DNA of 64,000 nt from positions 2,646,289-2,710,288 of the forward strand of contig JAJQJQ010000035.1 in assembly GCA_028622995.1 (NCBI GenBank), written 5' to 3'. Positions 1 through 10,930 of the stretch are shown here, piece by piece. Below the pieces are notes generated by a model. That model made no database searches. It worked only from the letters and a program-made list of their open reading frames with translations, and was not told the origin of the DNA. A program made the translations under genes and the position numbers. This DNA comes from Panagrolaimus kolymaensis (Eukaryota; Nematoda; Chromadorea; Rhabditida; Panagrolaimidae). Each line of letters opens with the position of its first letter. Position 1 is the stretch's first letter.

Positions 1-3000
1 TACACAACTTTTGATTATAAATCTTTACTTTTTTAGGATTAACGTTATCAATCTACCACAAGAAACTCGTAAAACTTTTGAAGTAATGCTTGGTTTCGTG
101 CAAGACGCTCTTGGAGATTATGTAAGCTTATCATTTTTTACCTATGTCTGATTATAAGAAAACTAATGATACTTTTTTTAGCCACGTGAAATCCTTCATG
201 GTGCTGTGGATGAAATTCTTCGTTCTCTCAAAAGTGATAATCTTCCTGAAAAAGAAAAACGTCGAGAAGTTGAAGCTTTGATTGGTAAACTTGCTGATGA
301 TCGCTTCGCTCTACTTAATACTTTAAGTAAGAAGATCTCTGATTTTGTTTTGGACGAAGATGAGGATGAAAACCAAGAAGATGTTGAAGAAACAGTTGGC
401 GTTCGATGCTTATGAAAAGATCGCTTCGATCTTGTCAAAGTTCTTGTTCAAAATCGTCTCATTGTTCTTTATTGTACCAAACTTGCTAAAGCTGAAGCAA
501 CAGAAAAGAAAGCGCTCGAACAACAAATGGCAGTTGATCTTGATTTGTCTCCAATTCTAAGAAAACTTAAAAAAGTTGAAGTTGATGATGCCATTCAAGA
601 TTCCATCGACAAGAAAGAACGTGCTGCAGCTGCTAAAAGAAGTGCTGAAACTGGACAACAAGCTATGGCCACGGGTTCTTACAATGAACCAAAAATTGTC
701 AAGTTCGATGAATTAGCGTTTGCTCAAGGTTCTCATTTCAACAGCAACAAAAAATGCGTGCTTCCTCAAGGTTCAACAAAAACTCAAAAGAAAAGCTATG
801 AAAGTGTCATTGTTCCTCCACAAAAACCAAAACCGTTCGTTAAAGATGAGGTTTGTTTTCATTCATTTGCTTATAATTTACGTTTATGTATCATTTTTAG
901 GAACTTCTTCCCATTAGCAAGCTACCTAAATGGGCTCAAAATGGTTTCATTGGCTTTCAACCTATTAATCGAATTCAATCAAAGATTAGCGACAAAGCAT
1001 TGAAATCTGATGGAAATTTGCTTATTTGTGCTCCGACTGGTGCTAATAAAACCAATGTTGCTGTAAAGTGTATTTTACATGAAGTTTCTAAACACATGAA
1101 TTCTGATGGAAGTGTTCGCAAAGATGAATTCAAATGCATTTACATTGCACCTATGCGTTCTCTTGTTCAAGAAATGGTCGGAAGTTTCAAGAAACGATTT
1201 GAACCCTATGGATTACAGGTTTTTTATTTTGCAAAGTACTTTAATCTTATTTTAACCATTTGGTTTTTAGGTCGGCGAAATGACTAGTGATCAACAGATG
1301 ACAAAAGAACAATTTATGCTGACACAAATTATTGTTTGTTCACCAGAAAAATATGATATTATTACTCGAAAAGGTGGTGAACGTGCTTATAATCAACTGG
1401 TGCGCTGTATCAATATCGACGAAATCCATCTTCTTCATGATGATCGTGGTCCTGTTCTTGAATCGATTGTTGTTCGAACTATTCGTTACTGCCAACAAAC
1501 AAATGAAGATTGTCGACTTGTTGGTCTCTCTGCTACTCTACCAAATTACAAAGATGTCGCAACATTCCTTCGCGTGGATTCTGAACATTTATTCTTCTTT
1601 GATAGTTCATATCGTCCTGTTCCACTTAAACAAGAATATATTGGTATTACAGAAAAGAAGGCTCTGAAACGATATCAAGCGATGAACGAAGTTGTTTATG
1701 ATAAAGTTATGGAACATGCTGGTCGTCATCAAATTCTTATTTTTGTTCATTCAAGAAAGGAAACTGCCAAAACTGCAAAAGCCATTCGTGATATGTGCTT
1801 ACAAAGGGATACTTTGAGTCGATTCGTTCGTGAAGGAACTGCTACAACAGAAGTATTGAAAAATGAAGAATCACGATTTGAAAGATCTTCTCTCATATGG
1901 TTTTGGAATCCATCATGCTGGTATGACTCGTGTTGACCGAACTCTCATCGAAGATTTGTATGCTGATAAGCATATACAGGTTAGTTACAGCTTTCTTCTT
2001 TATTCTTGTATGTTTCTTTTCTTTTTTAGGTTCTCGTTTCCACTGCAACTCTAGCATGGGGTGTCAATCTTCCAGCTCATACCGTTATTATCAAAGGGAC
2101 ACAAATTTATAATGCTGAAAAAGGCTGCTGGACAGAACTTGGAGCTCTTGATGTAATGCAAATGATGGGACGTGCTGGTCGGCCACAATATGATTCTCAA
2201 GGTGAAGGCATTATGATCACAAATGCATCTGAGCTTCAGTATTATCTCTCTCTCATGAATCAACAGCTTCCCGTTGAATCTCAGATGCTTGCAAAGTTAC
2301 ACGATATGGTGAATGCTGAAGTGGTCCTTAGAACTATCAACAACATCTCTGAAGCAATCGATTGGCTTGGTTATACTTACCTGTATGTTCGAATGATTAA
2401 TGTACCAAATATTTATGGAATTGAAGGCGATGTAGCTGAATGTGATACTCTTCTTGAAGGTCCTAGAACAAACTTTGTTCAAACTGCTTGTACTCTTTTG
2501 AACAAGGGCAATTTGATCAAATATGATCCTAAAAGTGGCATTATTCAACCAACGGAACTCGGAAGAATTTCAAGTCACTACTATTGTTCGTTTGAATCTA
2601 TGGAAACCTACAATAAACATCTCAAAGAAACTGCAACCGAAACTGATCTTTTTCCGAATCTTCTCCATGTCATCTGAATTCAAGCATATTCATGTTCGCG
2701 AAGAAGAAAAACTTGAATTACAAAAGCTTGCTGAACTTGCTCCTGTTCCAATTCGTGAATCACTTGATGAACCATCTGCGAAAGTTAATGTCCTCCTTCA
2801 AGCTTACATTTATCAATTGAAACTTGATGGTTTTGCTCTTCAAAGTGATATGGTTTTCATTTTTCAATCTCCTGGTCGTCTTTTCCGTGCTATCTTTGAA
2901 ATCGTTCTTTGGCGTAAATGGGCTTCGCTTTCTCTGAAAGTTCTTGGACTTTGTAAAATGGTTAATACTCGTCAATGGCAATCTCTCAATCCTTTGCACC

Positions 3001-3560
3001 AATTCAAAAAGATCCTACAAGAAGTTGTCAAAGTATTGGATAATAAGAATTTGGCGTTTGATCAATTGTATGATTTGGATTCTCATCAACTTGGTGAACT
3101 CATCAAAATGCCAAAAATGGGAAAACCTTTGCGTAAATTCATTCGACAAGTTTTTAAAATTGAACTCCAAGCTATGGTTGTTCCAATTACTCGATCAACT
3201 TTGAAGTTGGAACTATCGATTGTTCCTGATATTCAATGGGATGAGAAGGTTCATGGGAATTCAGAAGGTTTTTGGATTTTTATTGAAGATGTTAATGGTG
3301 AATACATATTGCTTCATGAATATTTCTTATTGAAACAGTAAGTTTTTAACTTTTTATTCTTGTATTTTACTAACTTTAACTTCATTTTTAGGCGATACAA
3401 CTCCGATGAACATGTTATCAAAATGTTTGTTCCTGTGTTTGATCCTCTTCCGCCGCTTTAGTATGTTCGTATTGTATCTGATCGATGGTTAGGTAGTGAA
3501 AATATTCTTCGCATTTCATTCCGTCATCTTCTCCTTCTTGATAAATATCCACCTCCAACG
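1..3560 (+). pseudogene. Brr2 (U5 snRNP 200-kDa helicase) pseudogene, left copy
   Basis: Brr2 is the Ski2-like RNA helicase of the U5 snRNP that unwinds U4/U6 in the nucleus. Pieces in order: N-terminal region (about 37-122 and 181-840), first helicase cassette (about 901-3340), and the start of the second half (3392-3545), separated by short introns at about 850-900, 1219-1271, 1979-2029 and 3341-3391. Visible motifs: Walker A APTGANKT (about 1030-1053, canonical second Gly replaced by Asn), DEIH followed by [11 protein letters not shown] (about 1418), [47 protein letters not shown] (about 2156), then the ratchet/Sec63 region with MPKMGKP and DEKVHG. Lesions: a ~328-bp internal deletion near 410 relative to the copy at 55-56.8 kb, with a 5-bp microhomology (TCGAT), a frameshift beside it, another near 1880 and near 2650. 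The second helicase cassette is missing; similarity stops at YPPPTEL near 3560. The 5' end lies outside the window. Identity is secure; non-function is inferred from the lesions. Confidence 0.93.
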
Positions 3561-3778
3561 GAGCTTGCTTCTTCTGGCTAGATGGTTTTGCCTTCCCCTT
3601 ATACTTGAATCTTCAATCTGGTGCTCTTGGATGGTCAATTGCTCGATGGTGTTCTTCTTCGGATGTCAATGGTCCCACCTATCTCAATGTTTTTATCTCG
3701 TGTTTCTCTTCCACTTGCTGGTATTTCTCCCATGGGTGGAGCTCAAATGTCAACGTATGTTTCTTTTAAGATTAAACT
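3561..3778 (+). other. Unrecognised coding-like fragment between Brr2 and a repeat
   Basis: After the Brr2 similarity ends the sequence stays GC-richer than the repeats and open in two frames (about 3496-3834 and 3621-3926), with a hydrophobic stretch and a GGAQMSTYVSF segment. I do not recognise it. It may be an exon fragment of another gene joined to Brr2, as seen elsewhere in the window, or simply chance coding. Confidence 0.3.
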
Positions 3779-4425
3779 CTCTAAAACTGGAAACCTTGTC
3801 GTGGTTAGAGGGCTTATTATCAGTTTCTTATTAGAAATTGATAAACCAATATCCAGTATGGCTGCCGGCGAATGCTACCTGTTTGTAGGTTCATTTACTA
3901 GCGCCGCGGATGTTATCTGTTTGTAGATTCATCCTTTTTTTCTAGCTGCTGGCTGATGCTACCTGTTTGTAGGTTCATCAAAGCTAGCTGATGCTACCTG
4001 TTTGTAGGTTCATCAAAGCTAGCTGATGCTACCTGTTTGTAGGTTCATCAAAATTTTAATGCTGGCTGCCGGCGAATGCTACCTGTTTGTAGGTTCATTT
4101 ACTAGCGCCGCGGATGTTATCTGTTTGTAGATTCATCCTTTTTTTCTAGCTGCTGGCTGATGCTACCTGTTTGTAGGTTCATCAAAGCTAGCTGATGCTA
4201 CCTGTTTGTAGGTTCATCAATGATAGAGGATGTTACCTGTTTGCAGGTTCATCCATTGTTTCTATCTGCTGCTAATGTTATCCATTTGCAGATTAATCAG
4301 GGGTTTGTTTTGCGCAAGCATTGTTCCCCTTTAAAAAAACCAAACCCTCTAGAAGCTGGAAACCGTGACGTGGTTAGAGGGCTTACTATCAAATTTCTAA
4401 TTTGATAAACCAATATCCAGCAAAA
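3779..4425. repeat. Minisatellite element with ~36-bp monomers and repeated borders
   Basis: Eight or so monomers built around GATGCTACCTGTTTGTAGG lie between about 3860 and 4260, organised in a higher-order unit of about 200 bp (the block starting with GGCTGCCGGCGAATGCTACC at about 3861 recurs at about 4063). The array is flanked by two direct copies of a border sequence (about 3779-3858 and 4345-4422), each with a GGAAACC...GTGGTTAGAGGGCTT core and a short hairpin (TATCAAATT/AATTTGATA in the second copy) ending in CCAATATCCAG. An inverted copy of the border sits at about 47,559-47,630. Internal minisatellite plus hairpin borders resembles Helentron-associated elements, but this is inference. 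Confidence 0.75.
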
Positions 4426-4489
4426 CATCCAAAATTTATGATAAAAAGAAAGGATATTTGTTATATTTGTAATCAAGCCATAAACATCT

Positions 4490-4900
4490 TTTTTATAGTA
4501 TTGATTTGGTCAAACTGCAATTGAACAACAAAATATGCTTGAACTATTCAAAAAATGGTAATTTAAATATTTTAGTTGCTAAATCAGTTGCTGAAGAAGG
4601 CAAGATCGAAAATTCTTTTTCTTTTTAGTCATAAATAAATTAATTGTGTATTTAGGCCTTGATGTTGCTGTTTGCAATTTAATTGTAAAATACAATAGTG
4701 ATGGACCAGAGGAATCTCTTATCCAAAGAAATGGTCGAGCTCTAGCTAAAAAAAAGCCGAGCCAATCTTCGTGCATTCGATGAAAAAACAATAAGGCGAG
4801 AATTTGATAATGTTAGAAAAGAATTTATTATTTATGTTTGTAGTATTAAGGACCTTCAAAATAATTCCGAAATTGAATTTTAGAGACTTTGTATGTATCT
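4490..4900 (+). pseudogene. Dicer/RIG-I-type (DRH-like) helicase fragment, left copy
   Basis: The translation carries the C-terminal helicase lobe signature of the Dicer/RIG-I-like family: GQTAIEQQNMLELFKK, then after a one-base frameshift NGNLNILVAKSVAEEG, an intron (about 4610-4654), and GLDVAVCNLIVKYN followed by LIQRNGRA (motifs V and VI). The usual Arg-Gly-Arg of motif VI is partly changed (QRNGRALAKK). Proteins of this family sense or process double-stranded RNA. Only about 120 residues remain and the reading frame is broken, so it is a relic. A second, inverted copy lies at about 46,690-47,220. Whether the parent was Dicer or a RIG-I-like DRH protein cannot be decided from this piece. 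Confidence 0.7.
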
Positions 4901-4955
4901 TTTTCTGATATCAGCATTTTTTAATTTTATCATGTGACATAAACCTCAATAGCGG

Positions 4956-6800
4956 ATGAACATCGCAATTTTACTATCGATTTTGAATCTTAAAATCAAT
5001 CCTAAACTCAAGAAATACCGTGTTTACTGGGGCGATAACCATCCTGATAATCGTTCTCTCCCTGTTACTGGCATACCAGCACATCATCGAGCTGAATATG
5101 AAGCGATTCTTACTGTTATCAAACAAGCTTTTGTTAAAGGCTATGATCGAATTCTCATTCGCTGCAATTCAAAGTTTCATATTTCCTCTCTTGATAATTA
5201 TGTTGCAAAATGGAAGCGAAGAGGATGGAGAACAAATACTGGAAAAGATGTAGCTAATGGAGATTTAATCAAGAAAATAGATGCAATGAGAGCTGTCGTT
5301 AATGTTCAATTTGAATATGTAAATGTTTATGGAATTCGTGGTAGTGAAATGGCTCATACATGGGCAAGTGGGTGTGTCGAGATTTTTTTTCTAGCGGTAC
5401 CTCAAGAATTTTAATAAAGTGCTACAAAGTCCTACAAACTTTAACAAAGTTTAATAAAGTGTTATAAAGCTTTGTAATATTGCGCATATCGATGGTCATC
5501 ATTTGCGTTTTGCATTCCTTTTGTAAAAAATTCGATCATTTCCATCTCCCTCTTACCGTCTACGAAATAACTAAGCATGCTTTCGCCAAATTTCAAATCA
5601 AAATTAGCTTTATTACCAATAACATAATATTATTCTTTATTATTTTTTAAATAAATCAGCTGTAAGCAAAATTGCGGAGCCATTAATGGATTTGTGTTTT
5701 TCGATTGCAATTGCATACAAACATTACAAGAATAAAATAATAAAAATTTAATTTTAATGCTATCATATTCTTTTTGACAAGAAAACTTTAATATAATATT
5801 AAAAACCAAAAATGTGGAAAATAATCCATCCTCATGCTTTAATATAATTAAAAATTAATAAAAATGACAAATTATTTAATGCAAAGCTTAATGTTTTTAA
5901 ATATGCTCATCTTGATCCTCATGGAGATCCAAAAAAATAAGGGGTGATCTTAATTTATTTTTTATTTTTATTTTTAATCATTTAAAATAAACGATTGAAA
6001 TAAATCTTAGAAGAAAGAAAAGAAAAAATCCTGCTTTTTGGAGAAGAGAATATGCTTGCTTCACTTTGATTCTCTAATCTTCGAATAAAAAAGGGGTCTT
6101 TAATAAAATATGTATTACCAAAATTTGATTCGTAAAAATTATGAATTTTAAGGCAATAATGAAGGATTGAGTGGACTTTTACTTCGGAAAACAAATAAAA
6201 AATTGTATGTAAAAAAGCGGAAAGTGAAACATTTTCGAGAAAAAGACGACTTTTTTGTTTTTATCAAAAAACGAAAACGACAAATAATAGAAAATAGGGG
6301 GAAATATTAGTTCAAAAAAAGATTTTTGCTGCATTTTTAGTAACAAACTAATAAAAAAAGATGCTAAATGTTAACAAAATAAATTTTCTGTTTTTTTCGG
6401 AAAAGAAACTTTTTTGCTGGCCAAACAAGCATTTTTCAAAATTTCTAAAAAAAATTGCGGTACCCCGGCAAAAAGCTCAGCGGTACCCCGGTACCCCTGG
6501 GTGTGTCAAAACACACCCTAACACACCCTGTGCCCATCTGTGAAATGGCTAGTGAACTTGCAAGACTTGGTGTAGAAAAATTTTTGGCTCAACGACGTCC
6601 TTCAGCTGGTACATAATTTGTTTCGAAAATATGATAAATTTGTTACTCTTCGTCATTCAATGAATCTTGGTTGTGAATTGCTTCGTGATGACTTTTATTG
6701 GGAACATGCTGATTGGGAAGAACATTACATGAATTACTTTGATATTTTCCTTTCCAAAATTTTGCATTTTTCGTTTATGTTAGTATTTGTTGTTTGACTT
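4956..6800 (+). pseudogene. RNase H1-like remnant split by a transposable element
   Basis: The segment 4990-5354 encodes an RNase H fold close to eukaryotic RNase H1: RVYWGDNHPDNRSLPVTG, HRAEYEAI (helix with the catalytic Glu), KGYDRILIRCNSKF, KWKRRGWRTNTGK (substrate-binding helix) and GIRGSEMA. The coding sequence resumes at 6551 with [20 protein letters not shown]. The conserved Asp residues of the active site are altered: the IRTDS position reads IRCNS, and MAD reads MAS after removing the insert. The first catalytic Asp (YTDGS strand) is absent. A frameshift near 6600 leads into [14 protein letters not shown] up to about 6795. RNase H1 removes RNA from RNA:DNA hybrids in nucleus and mitochondria; this copy should not cut. 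It directly follows the DRH helicase scrap. Confidence 0.8.
5355..6542. mobile_element. hAT-type non-autonomous element (MITE) in the RNase H1 remnant
   Basis: The RNase H1 reading frame is interrupted exactly between GCT and AGT. AAATGGCT occurs on both sides (5347-5354 and 6543-6550), an 8-bp target-site duplication as made by hAT transposases; the match is in fact 11 bp (GTGAAATGGCT). The ends are imperfect inverted repeats: CATACATGGGCAAGTGGGTG on the left and, read inward from the right, CACAGATGGGCACAGGGTG. The 1.19-kb interior is AT-rich with no credible coding sequence, so mobilisation would need a transposase from elsewhere. The right end also carries a GC-rich run with repeated GGTACCCC. 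Confidence 0.8.
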
Positions 6801-7622
6801 TATTATTTGTGATACTATTATATTTTGTTTTTTTCGAGTTTTGTGTTTGTAATAAATGTTTTTGTTTTTGAATTTTGCTTGTTTTGTTTGAATTTTAAAG
6901 AAATATTTGAGCTTGAAAAACGTTTATCAAGAGACATCTTTGTTACTTCATCACTTTTTCTTTGTCGATTTACCATGTAACCGTCCACTTGAAAGCTTTA
7001 TTATTGTGTGGCAAAAAAAGGGTTTATAAGGAAGCAATAAAGCCACTAGTTTATGAACACTGTTAGCCGTTAACTAATTTTGTTGTCGTATTTATTGTAA
7101 ATTTTCATAGCTTTCCATTCTTGAAATGCGGAAATAATATTACCGTGCATATTTCCATCAGCAACAAATATTAGTTTAACTTTTTTAATAAGTTTTTGGG
7201 CAATCAAAAGAACTGATGATATAGTTTTTCTTTTAGTTGCTAATGATGGTCCCATGTTGACCATATTTATATCAATACAAATGTTTTGCATAACTTTCCA
7301 GCATTGTTGTTGGTTGCTCCATTATTATTATTTATAAAGCTATGTGGAGTTTAAACAAATAACAGTGGACCAAAATGTTTGTAACACTCGTCGAGCTTCA
7401 ATCGTTTTTTCTGTTGGAAGCTTTTTTGAGGAAATAAAAATTCGAAGCAAGTAAACAATTTATCAAAATATTGTTTAAAGAAGGCTTCCATTTTGCCTTC
7501 GCAATTACGAAAAATGGATTTGCATGTTTTTTTGTCAACCAACCATCGAGCGACTAAAAAAATAAATGTTTGGGAAATATTATTAACTTTTAAAGATAAA
7601 ATAATTATTGCATTCTGCATTT
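6801..7622. other. AT-rich stretch without recognisable gene
   Basis: Between the RNase H1 remnant and the Helitron pieces there are only short open frames (two of 73 and 93 codons on the minus strand at 7070-7291 and 7351-7632) that I do not recognise. They may belong to the rearranged Helitron that follows. Confidence 0.4.
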
Positions 7623-7862
7623 TCATGAGCATCTGAACTTTCTCATTTCGATGTTTTTAAAAGCTTCAATTTGCAGATCAAATTCTTCATCAGTTAAACC
7701 ATCGCTTTGAATTTGTTCCATTGTTGGAAAATCGGATAATGATAAGTTTTCATATTTCAAAAGTTTGTCAATCGTGTGGTATGCTCTTTTACAACCATCT
7801 TCCTCCCCATATCTTCGACTGTAGTCATGTGATAAATCTATTTTAAACATTTGCCATAGGTC
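7623..7862 (-). pseudogene. Helitron helicase, N-terminal piece, inverted
   Basis: Read on the minus strand this gives DLWQMFKIDLSHDYSRR, then AYHTIDKLLKYENLSLSDFP, which matches the segment found just before the Walker A region in Helitron Pif1-type helicases (…LWE.F...L..DY...; ...I...L...N.SL.DFP). The continuation of the same protein lies immediately next door on the opposite strand (7862 onwards), and the Walker A motif is missing. This implies an inversion or fold-back rearrangement with its breakpoint near 7860. Confidence 0.55.
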
Positions 7863-8966
7863 TTGTGGATATAAGCGCTAGATCTCAAGATGGAAAACAA
7901 TTAATTGAAACAGATTTGTTTATTTGGGATGAAGCACCTTCAGCTCCTAAACATGCACTTGAAGTTGCTGACAGGCTTTTAAGAGATTTAACTAAAAATG
8001 ATGAACCTTTTGGTGGAAAAATCTTCATCTTGGGTGGAGATTTTAGACAAGCGTTGCCAATTAAAAAACATGGAACCAAAGGTGAAACCATTGATTTATC
8101 AATAAAATTTTCACATTTGTGGAAATTATTTAAAATATATCATCTCACGCAGAATATGAGAGCTGATCCAAATGAAATTGAATTTTCAGAATTTTTGTTG
8201 AATTTAGGAAATGGAACTTTAAATGATAACGAATCTCAGATTGAGATACCACAAAGATTTATAACGAAAGAAAATTTGGCTCAAATAATTTATGCAGAAG
8301 ATATTTTATCAAAAGATTTTAATAGTTATTCTCAAAAAGCAATTTTAGCGGCACGAAATGTTGACGTTGATAAATGGAACGATATATGTTTGGATTTATT
8401 AGACTCACATACAGAAAAAATTTATCCAAGTATTGACAGTGTAAAAGAAACAGAAACAAAAGAATCATTAGGTGGAACTATTCCAACAGAATACTTAAAT
8501 TCTTTGAATCCAGCATCATTACCTTTACATAACTTAAGACTCAGACAAAATGCAATTGTTATGCTAATAAGAAATCAAAGCATCCGTGAAGGTTTGTGCA
8601 ATGGAACAAGACTACGAATTATAAGCATGCACAATCGTTTGCTTGAATGTGAAATTTTAACAGGTGATAATGCCGGTGAAATAGTTTTTATACCAAGAAT
8701 AACACTAATTGTTGATAACCTATATCCATTTGCTTTAAGTCGAAGACAAATTTCCAATAAGATTAGCTTTTGCAATGACGATAAACAAATCGCAAGGACA
8801 AACTTTTAAAAGTGTTGGCATTGGTCTTTCTAAAGATGTATTTACACATGGCCAAGTTTATGTTGCAATGTCCAGAGTTAAAAATTGGGAATCTTTAAAA
8901 GTTTCAATCGGTGATAAAGAAAACAACAAAACACTTAATCCAGTTTTTCATGAAGTTTTAATGTAA
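7862..8966 (+). pseudogene. Helitron Pif1-like helicase, C-terminal two thirds
   Basis: Helitrons are rolling-circle DNA transposons whose RepHel protein ends in a Pif1-type helicase. Motifs in order: DLFIWDEAPSAPKHALE (motif II), GGKIFILGGDFRQALPI (motif III), HLTQNMRA, LRLRQNAIVMLIRN, GLCNGTRL, FAMTINKSQGQTFKSVG (motif V) and GQVYVAMSRVKNWESLKV (motif VI). About 365 residues remain. A one-base frameshift near 8750 separates the PFALSRRQ segment from FAMTINKSQGQ. The Walker A part is absent and no Rep nuclease (HUH) domain is visible, so this is a dead fragment. It may be the autonomous relative of the minisatellite element upstream, which is unproven. Confidence 0.9.
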
Positions 8967-8989
8967 ACGAAAGTAAATTGAAAACAAAG

Positions 8990-9190
8990 TGGCACGCCTC
9001 CTGCCATTTAAAAATGGGGGTTCCTTTTCGGTGGCCGTGGTGAAAAGACTTATAGCTGTTATAGCTAACTAAGACTTAGTCAAAAATTAATTGTGAAAAA
9101 ATAAATAGATATAAGCTTTATTTAAAAAAGAAAAAGAAAGAGAAACAAGCAGAGAGCCTCCCGTAGGGAGGCGAACCTGCTTGTGATATA
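8990..9190. repeat. Possible Helitron 3' end with a strong double hairpin
   Basis: After the helicase stop there is a GC-rich patch, then a long hairpin at 9145-9184: outer stem ACAAGCAG/CTGCTTGT and perfect inner stem GCCTCCC/GGGAGGC around a GTA loop. Helitron termini carry a hairpin near the 3' end, but the canonical CTRR end is not seen just after it, so the assignment is tentative. An alternative is a structured 3' UTR or an unrelated small repeat. Confidence 0.45.
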
Positions 9191-9243
9191 AAAGTCGAAA
9201 AATTCTTAGCAATTTACAACAGAGTTTGTCGATATCTTTTCCA

Positions 9244-10191
9244 TAAAGTATGGTTTTAAAATTATTGTTCTAACTTTTTCCATTATTCATTTTGCCACAT
9301 CACAGTATAATATAACATCAACAGATGAATTCCCATTTTTTGCATATGTTGGATGGTGCCTTGGATCAATCATTCATGAACGATATATTCTTTCAGCTGC
9401 ACATTGTTATGATAACATAAATGCTAGCGATATCGCTGTTCAAGTTGCCCGTAATCATCGATCGGATGCTATTGCTATGGGATATATTGGATATCAAGCT
9501 GAAAGCATTTTTCTCAAAACTAATAACCCTTCTGCTTCTGGTTATGACGATGATATCGCATTAATAAAAGTACAGTACTATAAACCAAATTTTCAAATAA
9601 TTTACAAAATTAATACATAATTTTTAGCTCGTCAAACCTATCGTGTTTAATTATAATATTCAACCTATTAAATTAGATCATACATATGTACCATTATTTA
9701 ACGAAAGTTTTAATACATTAGGTTTTGGAATTACTGAAAATGGAAGTATGTTTCATTTTCGTTTTGGATTTTTTAATATTTTATAAATAAATTCTTTAGT
9801 ACCAGCAGAGGATTTACGAGTTGGTTATTTAGCCCTATGATAGTTAATCGCAATGAAGTTTCATCTTTTTATTATCAAGTTGGAATGGAAAGTGTAAGAG
9901 CTGCAAGTTAACAACAATTTTTTACATTCGTAAAATATTTAGACAGACAGTGGAGAACCAGCGTTTGTTAATAAACGCTGTGACGGTAATGTTCAATTTG
10001 GCGTCATTTCAGCCATCTCACAAATACCTGCTAATAATACAGCAAAGTATTCAAGTAATTAGTTTTTTTTTATTATTATTAATGTTCCAAACACTTTAAA
10101 AAATAAATATTTTTGCAGCAAAATTTACTCTTATCACTCCTGAAAATTGCACATGGTTAAAAGAAAAAAGTAATAATGAAATTCAATGTTA
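9244..10191 (+). pseudogene. Trypsin-like serine protease (S1), probably degenerate
   Basis: Exons at about 9250-9569, 9628-9745, 9800-9891, 9943-10055 and 10109-10191. A hydrophobic leader (KIIVLTFSIIHFATSQ) suggests secretion. Catalytic His is in YILSAAHC, Asp in DDDIALIK, Ser in the exon that begins TDSGEPAFVNKRC. Oddities: no in-frame ATG precedes the leader (the ATG at 9250 is out of frame by one base); the third exon needs a frameshift after LRVGYLA to reach IVNRNEVSSFYYQVGMES; and the usual GDSGGP reads TDSGEP, changing both flanking glycines of the oxyanion-hole loop. The length (about 270 residues) is normal for the family. Either a recent pseudogene or an inactive homologue whose exon edges I have misjudged. 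Confidence 0.75.
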
Positions 10192-10930
10192 ATTCTTTCA
10201 TTGCTTCCAAAGTTGGATGTTTTACTACTTCGACGTTAGTTGCGAATGGATGAAATTTAGTATTATAAAAAAAAAGTTACAAAATGATAACCTTTTCATT
10301 AACATACTTACTATAATATTTTTGCAATTTTGTTATAATAAAATTGTTTATTTCAAAAACGTTTAGGAAAAACTTTTTTTAATTAATTACATTCTTTATT
10401 TCCATCTTTTTTGAAACCATCTATTTAGAGGAACGAAAAAATATAGTAGCTTTTCACTTTATTTTTTATTTTAGTTCTCTTTTGTTTTTTGTTAATTCAA
10501 CGTCCCACATGTCTTGACAAAAAATGAATTAACATTTCTATTTTTTTTTTTTATTTTTGGTTAAAACAAAAAATCCATTCAGCAATGAAAAATAGTGTTT
10601 TTAAGGTCCAAGGGTCCAAAAAAAAGTTTTTTCGTAAAAAATAAGATACGAGTCATAAACAAAAAGCTTTAAAGCAGCAAAATAAATATTTGAAACTCCA
10701 ACCACAACTGCTGTTAATTTAAAGAGCATGTGTTATCTCAAAAATGAATATATTTTGTTTTTTAGTTATTGGATTTTTTTTTTCTTTTTGAAGAAAGGTT
10801 TATAAAAGAGATCCAAGTTTTTATTGTTTTCTTTCAAATTTATTATTTTGTTTTTTATTCAAAAAAATTTTTTCCAACGCTCTTCAATTTTATTAACAAA
10901 AAAAAAGATTATTTCTAAGTTTTGTCAATT
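10192..10930. other. Intergenic, AT-rich
   Basis: Homopolymer-rich sequence; nothing recognisable. It separates the protease from the small secreted protein and must contain the latter's promoter. Confidence 0.6.

Noticed and set aside
3860..4260. CRISPR-like array of regularly spaced repeats
   Set aside because: No unique spacers; it is a eukaryotic minisatellite with higher-order structure.
9145..9184. Rho-independent-type transcription terminator
   Set aside because: The genome is eukaryotic; a transposon end or RNA structure is the better reading of the hairpin.
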